NCBI GenBank assembly: GCA_045636385.1
Contig: JAZTXK010000068.1
Location: 1-64,000, forward strand
From: CAG-390 sp045636385
Lineage (GTDB): Bacteria; Bacillota; Clostridia; Oscillospirales; CAG-272
Direction: 5' to 3'
DNA length: 64,000 bases
The notes under the pieces are model-generated. The model had not been told where the DNA came from. It ran no database searches and saw nothing but the letters and a program-made list of their open reading frames with translations. Shown here piece by piece: positions 32,928-41,088 of this stretch. How positions within the stretch are numbered: position 1 is the stretch's first letter; the number at the start of each line of letters is the position of its first letter. The translations under genes and the position numbers were made by a program.

Positions 32928-34391
32928 ATGAAAAAGAGAATCATCTCGTTCCTTCTCGTTCTCACTATGCTTATGAGTGCAGTTGCTATGGCAAGCTGTT
33001 CGAATAGCGGCGAGGGCGGTAATGAAGGCGGCAACAACGGCGGCGAGCAGGGCAGCGCAAAGGTTCCCTACGACGTTCCCGCAGAGGGATACGACGGCAG
33101 CGCCGTAACCATCACCTTCTATCACTCTATGGGCGCAAAGCTTCAGGGAATACTCGACACCTATATTCCCGAGTTTAACAAGCTCTACCCCAACATCACC
33201 GTTGAGCACGCATCTCAGGGTGACTACGACGGTGTTCGCGATCAGATCAAGACCGCGCTCACCGCAGGCAACCAGCCCAACATCGCATACTGCTACCCCG
33301 ACCACGTTGCTCTTTACAACGTTGCAAAGGCAGTAGTTCCGCTCGATAGCTTCATCGAGAGCACCATCACCGTTACCGACGCTACCGGTGCTACCTCCAC
33401 TCTCGGTCTTACCGCAGAGCAGATCGCGGACTTCATCCCCGGCTACTACGCAGAGGGTACCGCGTTCGACGAGGCGGGTACTATGTATACCCTTCCTATG
33501 TCCAAGTCCACCGAGGCTCTCTACTACAACAAGACCTTCTTTGAGCAGAACGGCCTCAAGGTTCCCACCACTTGGGAGGAGATGGCTCAGGTCTGCGAGC
33601 AGATCAAGAAGATCGATCCCGACTGTGTGCCTCTCGGCTACGACTCCGAGGCTAACTGGTTCATCACCATGTGCGAGCAGTACGGCTCCGATTACACCTC
33701 TCTCAACGAGGACGAGCATTTCCTCTTCGATAACGAGACCAACCGTTCCTTCGTTAAGATGTTCCACGATTGGTACGTTAACGGTTGGGTAACCACCGAG
33801 GAGATCTACGGCTCCTACACCTCCGGTCTCTTTACCGCTACCGAGGGTCAGAAGTGCTATATGGTTATCGGTTCGACCGGCGGCGCAAGCTATCAGCAGC
33901 CTCCTCAGGTTGACGGCAAGGCTCTCTTCGAGACCGATATGGCAACTCCTCCCCAGGTAAATCCCGCAGCTCCCAAGGTAATCTCTCAGGGTCCCTCCCT
34001 CTGCATCTTCAAGGATTCCAATCCTCAGGAGGTTGTAGCATCCTGGCTCTTCGTTAAGTTCCTCACCACCAACGTAGAATTCCAGGCAGCATTCTCGATG
34101 GCATCGGGTTACGCTCCCGTTATCAAGTCTGTTCAGCAGAATCCCGTATATCAGCAGTGGCTTGATGCTGCAAACGGTATCAACAACCTTACCGCTCTTA
34201 GCGTTAAGCTCGCGCTTTCTCAGGCAGACGCATACTTCGTATCCCCCGCGTTCAACGGCTCCTCCGAGGCTCGTGACCAGGTTGGAACTCTTATGCAGGA
34301 TGCTCTCGTATCCACCGATGCAAATATCGAATCTGCTATCAAGAAGCTCTTTGAAAAGGCAGTTTCCGAGTGCGAATACGCCGCAGACTGA
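32928..34391 (+). CDS. Extracellular solute-binding lipoprotein, family 1 (UgpB-like)
   Basis: A 487-aa lipoprotein, lipobox VAMASC24, Gly/Asn/Glu linker, then a family 1 binding fold (VTITFYHSMGAKLQGILDTYIPEFNKLYPNITVEH; TALTAGNQPNIAYCYPDH; TTWEEMAQVCEQIKKIDP). GAAAGGA ribosome site 9 nt upstream. Codon use is strongly optimised, in line with high expression. The next two genes encode surface nuclease-fold and OB-fold lipoproteins, which suggests that the ligand is derived from a nucleic acid (nucleotide, nucleoside or glycerophosphate-like). A sugar cannot be excluded. Confidence 0.9.
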   Translation: MKKRIISFLLVLTMLMSAVAMASCSNSGEGGNEGGNNGGEQGSAKVPYDVPAEGYDGSAVTITFYHSMGAKLQGILDTYIPEFNKLYPNITVEHASQGDYDGVRDQIKTALTAGNQPNIAYCYPDHVALYNVAKAVVPLDSFIESTITVTDATGATSTLGLTAEQIADFIPGYYAEGTAFDEAGTMYTLPMSKSTEALYYNKTFFEQNGLKVPTTWEEMAQVCEQIKKIDPDCVPLGYDSEANWFITMCEQYGSDYTSLNEDEHFLFDNETNRSFVKMFHDWYVNGWVTTEEIYGSYTSGLFTATEGQKCYMVIGSTGGASYQQPPQVDGKALFETDMATPPQVNPAAPKVISQGPSLCIFKDSNPQEVVASWLFVKFLTTNVEFQAAFSMASGYAPVIKSVQQNPVYQQWLDAANGINNLTALSVKLALSQADAYFVSPAFNGSSEARDQVGTLMQDALVSTDANIESAIKKLFEKAVSECEYAAD

Positions 34392-34404
34392 TAGTATATA
34401 ATTA

Positions 34405-35787
34405 ATGAAATTTTTATCAAGAATATTAATCCTCGCCCTTGCTCTCGCCGCTGTTTTTTCATGCTTTACCGCGTGTGACGGCGGAGAGGCAAGCGACGAA
34501 ACGACCGTGCCCGCCGAGGGCGAGATCGGCGAATTCGTTGATCTTGCTGGAACTCTCAAGTTCGATCCGAGCTCGGGCAGAGTCTACACCGAAGCCACCG
34601 TCAAGACCTACGTTGACGGCGACACCACTCATTTTAACGTGCCCTCGTCGATGATCGACTCGGGCGTTCTCAAGGCGAGATACCTCGGTATCAACACTCC
34701 CGAATCGACGGGACAGATCGAGCCTTGGGGCAAAAAGGCTTCCAATTATACCAAGGAAGCGCTTATGAGCGCAACCTCCATCATCGTTGAGTCGGATACC
34801 GATAAGTGGAATCCCGACTCGACGGGCGACAGATACCTCGTTTGGGTATGGTACAAGACCGCAGAGATGGCGGATTACCGCTGCCTCAACCTTGAAATCC
34901 TCCAGAACGGACTTGCTGTTGCATCAAAATCCTCAGACACAGCCTATGCGGATATCTGCACGCAGATCCTCTATCAGGCGACCACCCACAAGCTCTACGT
35001 TCATTCCAAGGAAAAGGACCCCGATTTCTTCTACGGCGCGGCAATTCCGATCACACTCAAGGAGCTCAAGACGAATATCGAGTCCTACCGTGACAAGAGC
35101 GTCGGCTTTGAGGGCGTAGTCGTCAGAAATTCGGGCAACACCGCATACGTTGAGGAATACGACGAGGAGACCGGGCTTTACTTCGGTATTCAGGTCTACT
35201 ACGGCTTCAATCTCGACTACTTCGGTCAGGAGATACTCACCGTCGGCAACAGAATTCTCGTTGTCGGATCGGTTCAGTATTACGAGACCGGCGGAACCTA
35301 TCAGATTTCGGATATCAAATATAACGCTATGCGTCCCGACGACGAATCAAATATCAAGCTCATCAGCCAAGGCCACGAGGGCTCGTACGTCGAGGTTGGC
35401 GCAAAGGATTTGCTTACCGGAAAGGTAACGCTCAAGATCACTCAGGTTGAGGGCGAGGAGGAGACCGTAGTGGAGAAGACCTTCGATCAGGGCTTCCTCA
35501 CGATGCACGGCACGGCTTCACTCACAAATCTCACAATCAAGAGCATTTACACCACACAAAACGAGGATAGCTCGAACTTTGGCGCACTTTCGATCACCTG
35601 CGTGGCAGAGGACGGCACCGAGTTCGTTATCCGCACCATCGTTCTCAAGGACAGCGCAGGCAAGACGATCACGGCAGACGCATTCCCCATCGGCAGTAAG
35701 ATCAATGCCCGCGGCGTGGTAGACGTTTATAACGGTACCTACCAGCTTAAGGTGTTCTCGGCAAACGACATCACATTCGTAAATTAA
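34405..35787 (+). CDS. Surface thermonuclease-like lipoprotein (SNase fold plus OB-fold modules)
   Basis: A 460-aa lipoprotein with lipobox CFTAC24. Residues about 60-200 form a staphylococcal-nuclease domain: VDGDT (Asp73 equals SNase Asp21), ARYLGINTPES (Arg92 equals Arg35; Asn97, Thr98 and Glu100 equal Asp40, Thr41 and Glu43), PWGKKASNYTKE, and GDRY (Arg143 equals Arg87). All catalytic residues except the Asp40-to-Asn change, which is frequent in active homologues. Residues about 215-330 and 345-460 look like OB-fold nucleic-acid-binding modules (GFEGVVVRNSGNTAYVEEYD, MHGTASLTNLTIKS). No ribosome site is visible before ATG 34405, so it may be made by coupling to the upstream gene. Confidence 0.85.
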   Translation: MKFLSRILILALALAAVFSCFTACDGGEASDETTVPAEGEIGEFVDLAGTLKFDPSSGRVYTEATVKTYVDGDTTHFNVPSSMIDSGVLKARYLGINTPESTGQIEPWGKKASNYTKEALMSATSIIVESDTDKWNPDSTGDRYLVWVWYKTAEMADYRCLNLEILQNGLAVASKSSDTAYADICTQILYQATTHKLYVHSKEKDPDFFYGAAIPITLKELKTNIESYRDKSVGFEGVVVRNSGNTAYVEEYDEETGLYFGIQVYYGFNLDYFGQEILTVGNRILVVGSVQYYETGGTYQISDIKYNAMRPDDESNIKLISQGHEGSYVEVGAKDLLTGKVTLKITQVEGEEETVVEKTFDQGFLTMHGTASLTNLTIKSIYTTQNEDSSNFGALSITCVAEDGTEFVIRTIVLKDSAGKTITADAFPIGSKINARGVVDVYNGTYQLKVFSANDITFVN

Positions 35788-35808
35788 AAAACATATAAAG
35801 GAGTTATC

Positions 35809-37851
35809 ATGAAAAAGTTTTTAGCAATTCTTCTCATGCTCTCCATGCTTCTTACTGCTTTTGTAGCTTGTAAGGGCGGAGAGGGCGACGAGACCACGCT
35901 TGCTACTGAGGAAACTCAGGCTCCCGCAGGCGTATCCATTGACGATGCAGTAGAGTATCTTACCTCTATGTATAAGTCCGACGAGGGCAAGAAGACCCCC
36001 GCTGACTATCAGATCATCGCTCAGATCCCGATCGACGGCATCAAGTTCGAGGTAACCTGGACCGTTGACCTTGAGACCATCACTCTCACTCTTGAGAACG
36101 GTCTTTACACCGTAGACCTCCCCTCCAAGAACGAGGCAGAGGTTACCTACACCCTCACCGCAACCGTTAAGGATGAATCCGGCAACACTGTTGAGAAGTC
36201 CTTCACCCGCGTTCTTCCCGTTTACGACAACTCCGCAGCAGTTACCGAGCCCAAGGAAGGCGAGGCATACAAGCTCTTCATCGTTCAGGCTAACCTCGGT
36301 CAGACCCTTTTCCTCACCGGCGAGACCCAGAACAATGAGAACAAGTTCATTATGACCACCGAGACCCCCGCAGACGGTCTTGAGTTCATGATCGAAAAGG
36401 CAACCGGCGGCGTTAAGATCTACACCACTATAGGTGGCGTTAAGACCTACGTTTACGCTCACACCACCACCGCAGAGGACGGCAAGGTAAGCAAGTACGT
36501 TGGTTACAGCACCGAAAACTCCAGCATCTTCACCTACCACGCAGACGTTAACGCTTGGTTCACCAAGTGCGACAATATCGAATACGTATTCGGTACTTAC
36601 AGCTCCTACGCAACCGCTTGTATCTCCGAGTCCACCTACATCAATGCCGAGAACACCGGTGTTTCGCAGTTCGTCGTTGCATTTATGTCGAAGGAAGCTG
36701 CAGATGCATTCGTTCCCTCCGAGACTCCCAAGGATCCCACCGAGCTTACCTCGATCAAGGACATCCTTGCTATCGGCGAGAAGCTTGAGCACAACGCTAA
36801 TACCGTTGAGAAGTACCTCGTTACCGGTACTGTAACCGAGATCAAGAACGAGACCTACGGTAACCTCTACATCACCGACGCAGAGGGCAACACTCTCTAC
36901 ATCTACGGTCTCTACGACAAGGACGGCACCACCCGTTACGATGCTATGGCAAACAAGCCCGCTGTCGGCGACACCATCACCGTAATCAGTATCATCTCGA
37001 ACTACAACGGTCCTCAGCTCAAGAACGCGGTTATCAAGTCCCACGTTAAGGCTCCCACCACCGCTGACGGCTCCACCCCCATCGCGGACATTATCGCTAT
37101 CGGTAACGGTCTTGCACACAACACCGCAACCACCGAGCAGTACACCGTTAAGGGTACTGTAACCGAGGTTAAGAACACCACCTACGGTAACTTCTACATC
37201 GTTGACGAAGCCGGCAACAGCCTCTACGTTTACGGCCTCTACGATGAGGCGGGTGCTCGTTACGATGCACTTGCAAACAAGCCCGAGGTCGGCGACTTCG
37301 TAGTTCTTTATTCCATCGTATCCAACTACAACGGTCCTCAGCTCAAGAACGCTGTTCTCAAGGAGCTCACCAAGGGTCAGGGCGCTCCCGAGACCACCGA
37401 GCCCGCTCCTGCGGTAACTCTCGAGGCTATCAAGCCCATTCTCGGTAACGCATACGGCTTTGCATTCGTTCAGAAGAACGCAGGCAACAAGGTCCTCTAC
37501 ATCACCGGCGTGCTGGACGGCTACTATATGGCTACCACTACCGATGCGACCGCGGCTGCAAACGTTTTCGTTGAGGAGACCGCGGGCGGATACCACCTCT
37601 ACTGCGTAGTCGGCGGTGTAAAGTTCTATATCAATATGGTAAAGAGCGGCACCTACGTAAACGCAAAGTTTGAGGAGACCGCATCCACCCTTTACACCTA
37701 TGACGAGACTCTCAAGACCGTCAAGGCTGACGTTGAGGGCACCGCATACATCTTCGGCACCAAGGCAGACGGCACTTATGAGACCATCGGTCCCATGAAG
37801 GCTGATTCCGGCTGCTTCTACGCTCAGTTCGTAGCTCCCGACAAGAAGTAA
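35809..37851 (+). CDS. Surface lipoprotein with duplicated OB-fold repeats and flanking paired domains
   Basis: A 680-aa lipoprotein, lipobox FVAC21, Thr/Glu linker, then an Ig-like segment (about 45-140). Two tandem OB-like repeats, residues about 315-410 and 425-520, share IIAIGNGLAHNTxTxEQYxVxGTVTEVKNxTYGNxYIxDxxGN and the ending NYNGPQLKNAV. They resemble nucleic-acid-binding OB domains of surface nucleases. A domain before them (about 150-310, YVFGTYSSYATACIS) recurs after them (about 535-680, YIFGTKADGTYETIG), giving an A-B-B-A layout. Ribosome site AAGGAG. Last gene of the ABC-nuclease operon; role inferred to be capture of extracellular polymer. Confidence 0.75.
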   Translation: MKKFLAILLMLSMLLTAFVACKGGEGDETTLATEETQAPAGVSIDDAVEYLTSMYKSDEGKKTPADYQIIAQIPIDGIKFEVTWTVDLETITLTLENGLYTVDLPSKNEAEVTYTLTATVKDESGNTVEKSFTRVLPVYDNSAAVTEPKEGEAYKLFIVQANLGQTLFLTGETQNNENKFIMTTETPADGLEFMIEKATGGVKIYTTIGGVKTYVYAHTTTAEDGKVSKYVGYSTENSSIFTYHADVNAWFTKCDNIEYVFGTYSSYATACISESTYINAENTGVSQFVVAFMSKEAADAFVPSETPKDPTELTSIKDILAIGEKLEHNANTVEKYLVTGTVTEIKNETYGNLYITDAEGNTLYIYGLYDKDGTTRYDAMANKPAVGDTITVISIISNYNGPQLKNAVIKSHVKAPTTADGSTPIADIIAIGNGLAHNTATTEQYTVKGTVTEVKNTTYGNFYIVDEAGNSLYVYGLYDEAGARYDALANKPEVGDFVVLYSIVSNYNGPQLKNAVLKELTKGQGAPETTEPAPAVTLEAIKPILGNAYGFAFVQKNAGNKVLYITGVLDGYYMATTTDATAAANVFVEETAGGYHLYCVVGGVKFYINMVKSGTYVNAKFEETASTLYTYDETLKTVKADVEGTAYIFGTKADGTYETIGPMKADSGCFYAQFVAPDKK

Positions 37852-37865
37852 TTTCTATATTTATA

Positions 37866-37895
37866 GCGGCTCCGATATTTCGGAGCCGCATTTTT
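37866..37895 (+). terminator. Terminator of the ABC-nuclease operon
   Basis: GCGGCTCCGA/TCGGAGCCGC stem, then ATTTTTATATT. Its tail overlaps the next promoter. Confidence 0.95.
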
Positions 37896-37898
37896 ATA

Positions 37899-37927
37899 TT
37901 GACAAAACCGCGAAACTGTGCTATACT
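37899..37927 (+). promoter_or_regulatory. Promoter of the small SGNH hydrolase gene
   Basis: TTGACA (37899-37904), 17 nt, TATACT (37922-37927). Confidence 0.85.
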
Positions 37928-37954
37928 TTATAAAAAACAAAAGGAAGAATTCCT

Positions 37955-38572
37955 ATGAAAACCGAAAATATAACAATAAACTGCCTCGGCGCGTCGAACA
38001 CTCGTATTCTGATCGACAACGAGGGCATAAAGACCAAGGAAATCAACTATCCCGTCCTGCTCGGACTTCGCTTGCGCTGTACTACACGCAATTACGGCGT
38101 AAGCGGCACGAATATCGCAAAGCAGGAGGGCAGAGAGGACAGCTACTTTGAGCGCGCACCGATGATGGAGCACGGCGCGGATATCATCATCGTCCAAGGC
38201 GGCGGCAACGACTGTAACCATTGCATTCCCCTCGGCGAGATTGATTCTACCGATCCTTATACCTATTGCGGCGCGCTTCGTTCGATTATCAGAATGATAA
38301 AGAGCGATTATCCCGAGTCGAAGCTCATCGTTTCTGATTCGATGCGTAAGAAGAAGGAGCCGCAGAAGCGCACGGATGATTTGAAGCATCTTGACTTCCA
38401 TCTGGCTTTCGTTGAGGTCTGCCGAAGCGAGGGCATCGAGCCGCTGAATTTCCACGACGACCCCGAGCTTGATCCCTTCAACCCCGAGAGCATGCCCGAC
38501 GGCACGCACATGTCGGAAAAGGCGTGCAACCACATGGCGGACGTGTTTGCGGATTATATCCGAAATCTGTAA
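37955..38572 (+). CDS. SGNH/GDSL-type hydrolase, cytoplasmic
   Basis: A 205-aa hydrolase of the SGNH superfamily: block I CLGASNT with nucleophile Ser14 (GASNT in place of GDSxT), Gly in block II (NYGVSGT), block III GGGNDCN, and block V DGTHMSE with the Asp and His. No signal peptide. Likely an esterase or deacetylase acting on acetylated sugars, substrate unknown. AAGGAAG ribosome site. Confidence 0.85.
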   Translation: MKTENITINCLGASNTRILIDNEGIKTKEINYPVLLGLRLRCTTRNYGVSGTNIAKQEGREDSYFERAPMMEHGADIIIVQGGGNDCNHCIPLGEIDSTDPYTYCGALRSIIRMIKSDYPESKLIVSDSMRKKKEPQKRTDDLKHLDFHLAFVEVCRSEGIEPLNFHDDPELDPFNPESMPDGTHMSEKACNHMADVFADYIRNL

Positions 38573-38583
38573 AACACAAAAGA

Positions 38584-38745
38584 CGGAAAGTTTTCGTCCA
38601 CCTTTTTCAAAAGGTGGCGCCGTCAAGGGCGCGTAGCCCTTGACGCCCTCCACAGAGGGCGGAATTCTCCCCTGTGCTTCAAACAGACGGCGCCCCGCCG
38701 GCTGTTTGGAATTAGTAAAAGCTCCCCGATGGGGAGCTTTTACTA
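38584..38745 (+). repeat. Modular hairpin element, copy L
   Basis: In order: a 34-bp core (38584-38617: CGGAAAGTTTTCGT then stem CCACC/GGTGG), hairpin GTCAAGGGC/GCCCTTGAC, hairpin GCCCTC/GAGGGC, conserved linker GTGCTTCAA, hairpin AAACAG..GGCGCCCCGCC..CTGTTT, and a 14-bp stem AGTAAAAGCTCCCC/GGGGAGCTTTTACT (38713-38743) adjoining the stop of the 174-aa gene. The same module order occurs inverted at 39333-39530, on the other side of that gene. The core is repeated exactly at 63643-63676 (opposite strand). Confidence 0.8.
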
Positions 38746-38747
38746 AT

Positions 38748-39272
38748 TTACTTCTTAAATTTCCGCACTGTAATCACAATAAGTCTAACCGCCCCGCACA
38801 CAGCGAAAATATACATAAATATTCCGAGGCACAAAAAGCCGATATTGGCATAATTGAGATCATCTTGAACCTCATCAAAATCAAGAATGCTCTCACCGTT
38901 AACTTCAAGCGATAGGATGGTATCAGAGTTCGGATGAATCAGCATATTCAGCTTCGTTCCCTTTTCAAGAGTGTCAAGATAATCGAGGATATCATAGGTA
39001 ACGCAATGCGCGTCGATACTGTATATTTCACCATTGGAACAATGGATGCTTACTGCATGCGAATCGGGGCGGATAAGTCTTTGAGTGTGGTATGAGTATT
39101 CTGTTTGAACGCATATCGCTGAATCGCGGTTGATAGGTGCCTTCAAATATTGCTGTCCGAAGGTGAACACAGAGCCGAGTATTACTCCAACAATGAGGAA
39201 TAAAATCGCCTGTTCAAGTGTCATTTTCTTTCTGAATAGTTTTTTGAATAATTTATTTCGCTTCATTTTCAT
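38748..39272 (-). CDS. Two-helix membrane protein, flanked by inverted hairpin elements
   Basis: A 174-aa protein: basic N-terminus, transmembrane helix about 18-40, an extracytoplasmic domain (about 45-138, with HAVSIHCSNGEIYSIDAHCV), a second helix about 142-165, and a basic C-terminal tail. Family not recognised. Start MKMKRN at 39272 lacks a clear ribosome site. A TTGAAA-16-TATAAT promoter lies upstream. AT-rich relative to neighbours and flanked by inverted copies of the same hairpin element, so it may have arrived as a unit. Confidence 0.7.
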   Translation of the reverse strand: MKMKRNKLFKKLFRKKMTLEQAILFLIVGVILGSVFTFGQQYLKAPINRDSAICVQTEYSYHTQRLIRPDSHAVSIHCSNGEIYSIDAHCVTYDILDYLDTLEKGTKLNMLIHPNSDTILSLEVNGESILDFDEVQDDLNYANIGFLCLGIFMYIFAVCGAVRLIVITVRKFKK

Positions 39273-39287
39273 TACCGTTTTTATTTT

Positions 39288-39315
39288 ATTATAACATAAA
39301 AACTTGTTTTTTCAA
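39288..39315 (-). promoter_or_regulatory. Promoter of the 174-aa membrane protein gene
   Basis: Minus strand TTGAAA (39315-39310), 16 nt, TATAAT (39293-39288). Confidence 0.65.
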
Positions 39316-39332
39316 GATGATTTTTTGTGCGG

Positions 39333-39530
39333 TGTTGCGCGCTCTGCGGAGCGCGCGGGGTGAAGGAGCGAAATCCTCCCGCTTGCGGGAGGATTTCGCT
39401 CCTTCCAAACGGTCGGCGGGGCGCCGCCCGCTTGAAGCACGGAGGGAGTTTCGCGCTCTGCGGAGCGCGACTTAAGGCTCTGCCTTAAGAATTCGCAACC
39501 TTTTAAAAAAGGTTGACCAAAACTTCCCGC
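39333..39530 (-). repeat. Modular hairpin element, copy R (inverted relative to L)
   Basis: Read on the minus strand: core GGGAAGTTTTGGT plus stem CAACC/GGTTG (39498-39530), hairpin CTTAAGGC/GCCTTAAG, hairpin CGCGCTC/GAGCGCG, linker GTGCTTCAA, GGCGCCCCGCCG with flanks CGG../CCG, then a long stem GGAGCGAAATCCTCCCGC/GCGGGAGGATTTCGCTCC. Arms differ from copy L but stay paired (CCACC/GGTGG became CAACC/GGTTG). The rest of 39273-39730 holds more small hairpins (TCGAGCGC, ATTTGCC/GGCAAAT, GGCGG/CCGCC, TTTTCC/GGAAAA at 39560-39640) and no gene. Confidence 0.75.
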
Positions 39531-39690
39531 TGCTGTTGACTTTTGTTAAAATGAAAATTTTCGAGCGCAGCGAGAAAGTATTTGCCTACGGCAAATTTCG
39601 ACTTTGTCTCGGCGGCTAAACACCGCCGTTTTCCTTCGGAAAAACGCCAAAGCCGTTTTCACACCTCTGCCCTCTAACCTCTGCCCTCAA

Positions 39691-39723
39691 AAAACACGGC
39701 AATCATCAAGACTGCCGTGTTTT
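39691..39723 (-). terminator. tyrS terminator
   Basis: AAAACACGGCA/TGCCGTGTTTT stem 8 nt after the tyrS stop, T-run on the minus strand. Confidence 0.9.
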
Positions 39724-39730
39724 ATCTTAT

Positions 39731-40951
39731 TTAGTTCAGAACTACCTTCTTAAACGCCTTCTTGCCTCTGCGGACAACGATGCCGCCCTTGAGTGTTTCT
39801 GCTGTGTAGGTCGCCTTGATATCGGTGACCTTCTCGCCCTCAACGGTTACACCGCCCTGCTCAACTGCACGGCGTGCCTCGGACTTCGAGGGAACGAGTC
39901 CTGCCTTGAGGAGGATGGAGAGAATGTCGATCGCGCCGTCGATGAGATCGGTCTCTGCAAGCTCTGCGGTGGGAATGTCGGCGTCAGCGCCCGCGCCGAA
40001 GAGTGCCTTCGCGCTTGCCTGAGCCTTGTTTGCTTCCTCTTCGCCGTGAACAAGCTTGGTGAGCTCGTATGCGAGGATCTCCTTCGCTGTGTTGAGCTGG
40101 CTGCCCTCCCAAGAATCCATAGCCTCGATCTGCTCCATGGGAAGGAAGGTGAGCATACGGATGCACTTGAGAACGTCAGCGTCCTCAACGTTTCTCCAAT
40201 ACTGATAGAAATCGTAGGGAGTGGTCTTCGCGGGGTCAAGCCAAACTGCGCCCGAAGCGGTCTTACCCATCTTCTTGCCCTCGGAGTTGAGGAGAAGGGT
40301 GATGGTCATAGCGTGCGCGTCCTTGCCAAGCTTACGTCTGATAAGCTCGGTGCCGCCGAGCATATTCGACCACTGGTCGTTGCCGCCGAACTGCATATTG
40401 CAGCCGTACTTCTGATAGAGATAGTAGAAGTCGTAGGACTGCATGATCATATAGTTGAACTCAAGGAAGGAAAGTCCCTTTTCCATTCTCTGCTTGTAGC
40501 ACTCTGCGCGGAGCATATTGTTTACAGAGAAGCATGCACCAACCTCGCGGAGGACTTCAACGTAGTTGAGGTCGAGAAGCCAATCTGCGTTGTTGACCAT
40601 AATTGCCTTGCCTTCTCCGAACTCGATGAATCTTTCCATCTGCTTCTTGAAGCAATCGCAGTTGTGCTGAATGGTCTCGCGGGTCATCATGGAACGCATA
40701 TCGGTACGTCCCGAGGGGTCGCCGATCATTGCGGTTCCGCCGCCGATGAGAACGACGGGCTTGTTGCCTGCCATCTGGAGTCTCTTCATAAGGCAGAGCG
40801 CCATGAAGTGACCGACGTGGAGTGAGTCTGCGGTGGGGTCAAAGCCGATGTAGAAGGTGGCTTTGCCGTTGTTGATCATATCGCTGATGTGCGCCTCGTC
40901 GGTAACCTGAGCTACAAGACCGCGCGCGATAAGTTCTTCATAAAGTGTCAT
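39731..40951 (-). CDS. tyrS: Tyrosyl-tRNA synthetase
   Basis: A 406-aa class I synthetase charging tRNA-Tyr. Motifs: FYIGFDPTADSLHVGHF (HIGH-type), GCNMQFGGNDQW, KMGKTASG (KMSKS-type), and a C-terminal S4 RNA-binding domain (SKSEARRAVEQGGVTVEGEKV). Normal length for the TyrRS-Z/short form family. The leader is only about 40 nt, so there is no T-box. Confidence 0.97.
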   Translation of the reverse strand: MTLYEELIARGLVAQVTDEAHISDMINNGKATFYIGFDPTADSLHVGHFMALCLMKRLQMAGNKPVVLIGGGTAMIGDPSGRTDMRSMMTRETIQHNCDCFKKQMERFIEFGEGKAIMVNNADWLLDLNYVEVLREVGACFSVNNMLRAECYKQRMEKGLSFLEFNYMIMQSYDFYYLYQKYGCNMQFGGNDQWSNMLGGTELIRRKLGKDAHAMTITLLLNSEGKKMGKTASGAVWLDPAKTTPYDFYQYWRNVEDADVLKCIRMLTFLPMEQIEAMDSWEGSQLNTAKEILAYELTKLVHGEEEANKAQASAKALFGAGADADIPTAELAETDLIDGAIDILSILLKAGLVPSKSEARRAVEQGGVTVEGEKVTDIKATYTAETLKGGIVVRRGKKAFKKVVLN

Positions 40952-40995
40952 TTTTCTTTATCCTTTGCGAAAATTAGATTTTGATATACCTAATT

Positions 40996-41024
40996 ATTAT
41001 AAACTAAAATGAAGCGTTTGTCAA
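40996..41024 (-). promoter_or_regulatory. tyrS promoter
   Basis: Minus strand TTGACA (41024-41019), 17 nt, TATAAT (41001-40996). Confidence 0.9.
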
Positions 41025-41044
41025 TCCTTTTTGCAAAATAACTT

Positions 41045-41072
41045 AAAAAGCAGACCCGAAGGTCTGCTTTTT
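41045..41072 (-). terminator. Terminator of the orphan solute-binding protein gene
   Basis: A 12-bp stem AAAAAGCAGACC/GGTCTGCTTTTT with a CGAA tetraloop, T-run on either strand. Confidence 0.92.
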
Positions 41073-41088
41073 GTTAAGTAAAATGCTA

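Noticed and set aside
34397..34402. TATAAT before the SNase lipoprotein gene as a promoter
   Set aside because: No -35 at a suitable distance, and the start codon lies only 2 nt downstream of the hexamer.
32904..37596. Long open frames (about 550-590 codons) on the minus strand opposite the solute-binding protein and OB-repeat genes
   Set aside because: They mirror genes with strongly biased codons, read as low-complexity sequence, lack ribosome sites and have no domain pattern.
38748..39272. Insertion sequence bounded by inverted repeats
   Set aside because: The inverted elements look like terminal repeats, but the enclosed gene is a two-helix membrane protein and not a transposase. No target-site duplication could be defined.
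40952..41040. T-box leader before tyrS
   Set aside because: The promoter is about 45 nt from the start codon, leaving no room for a T-box.
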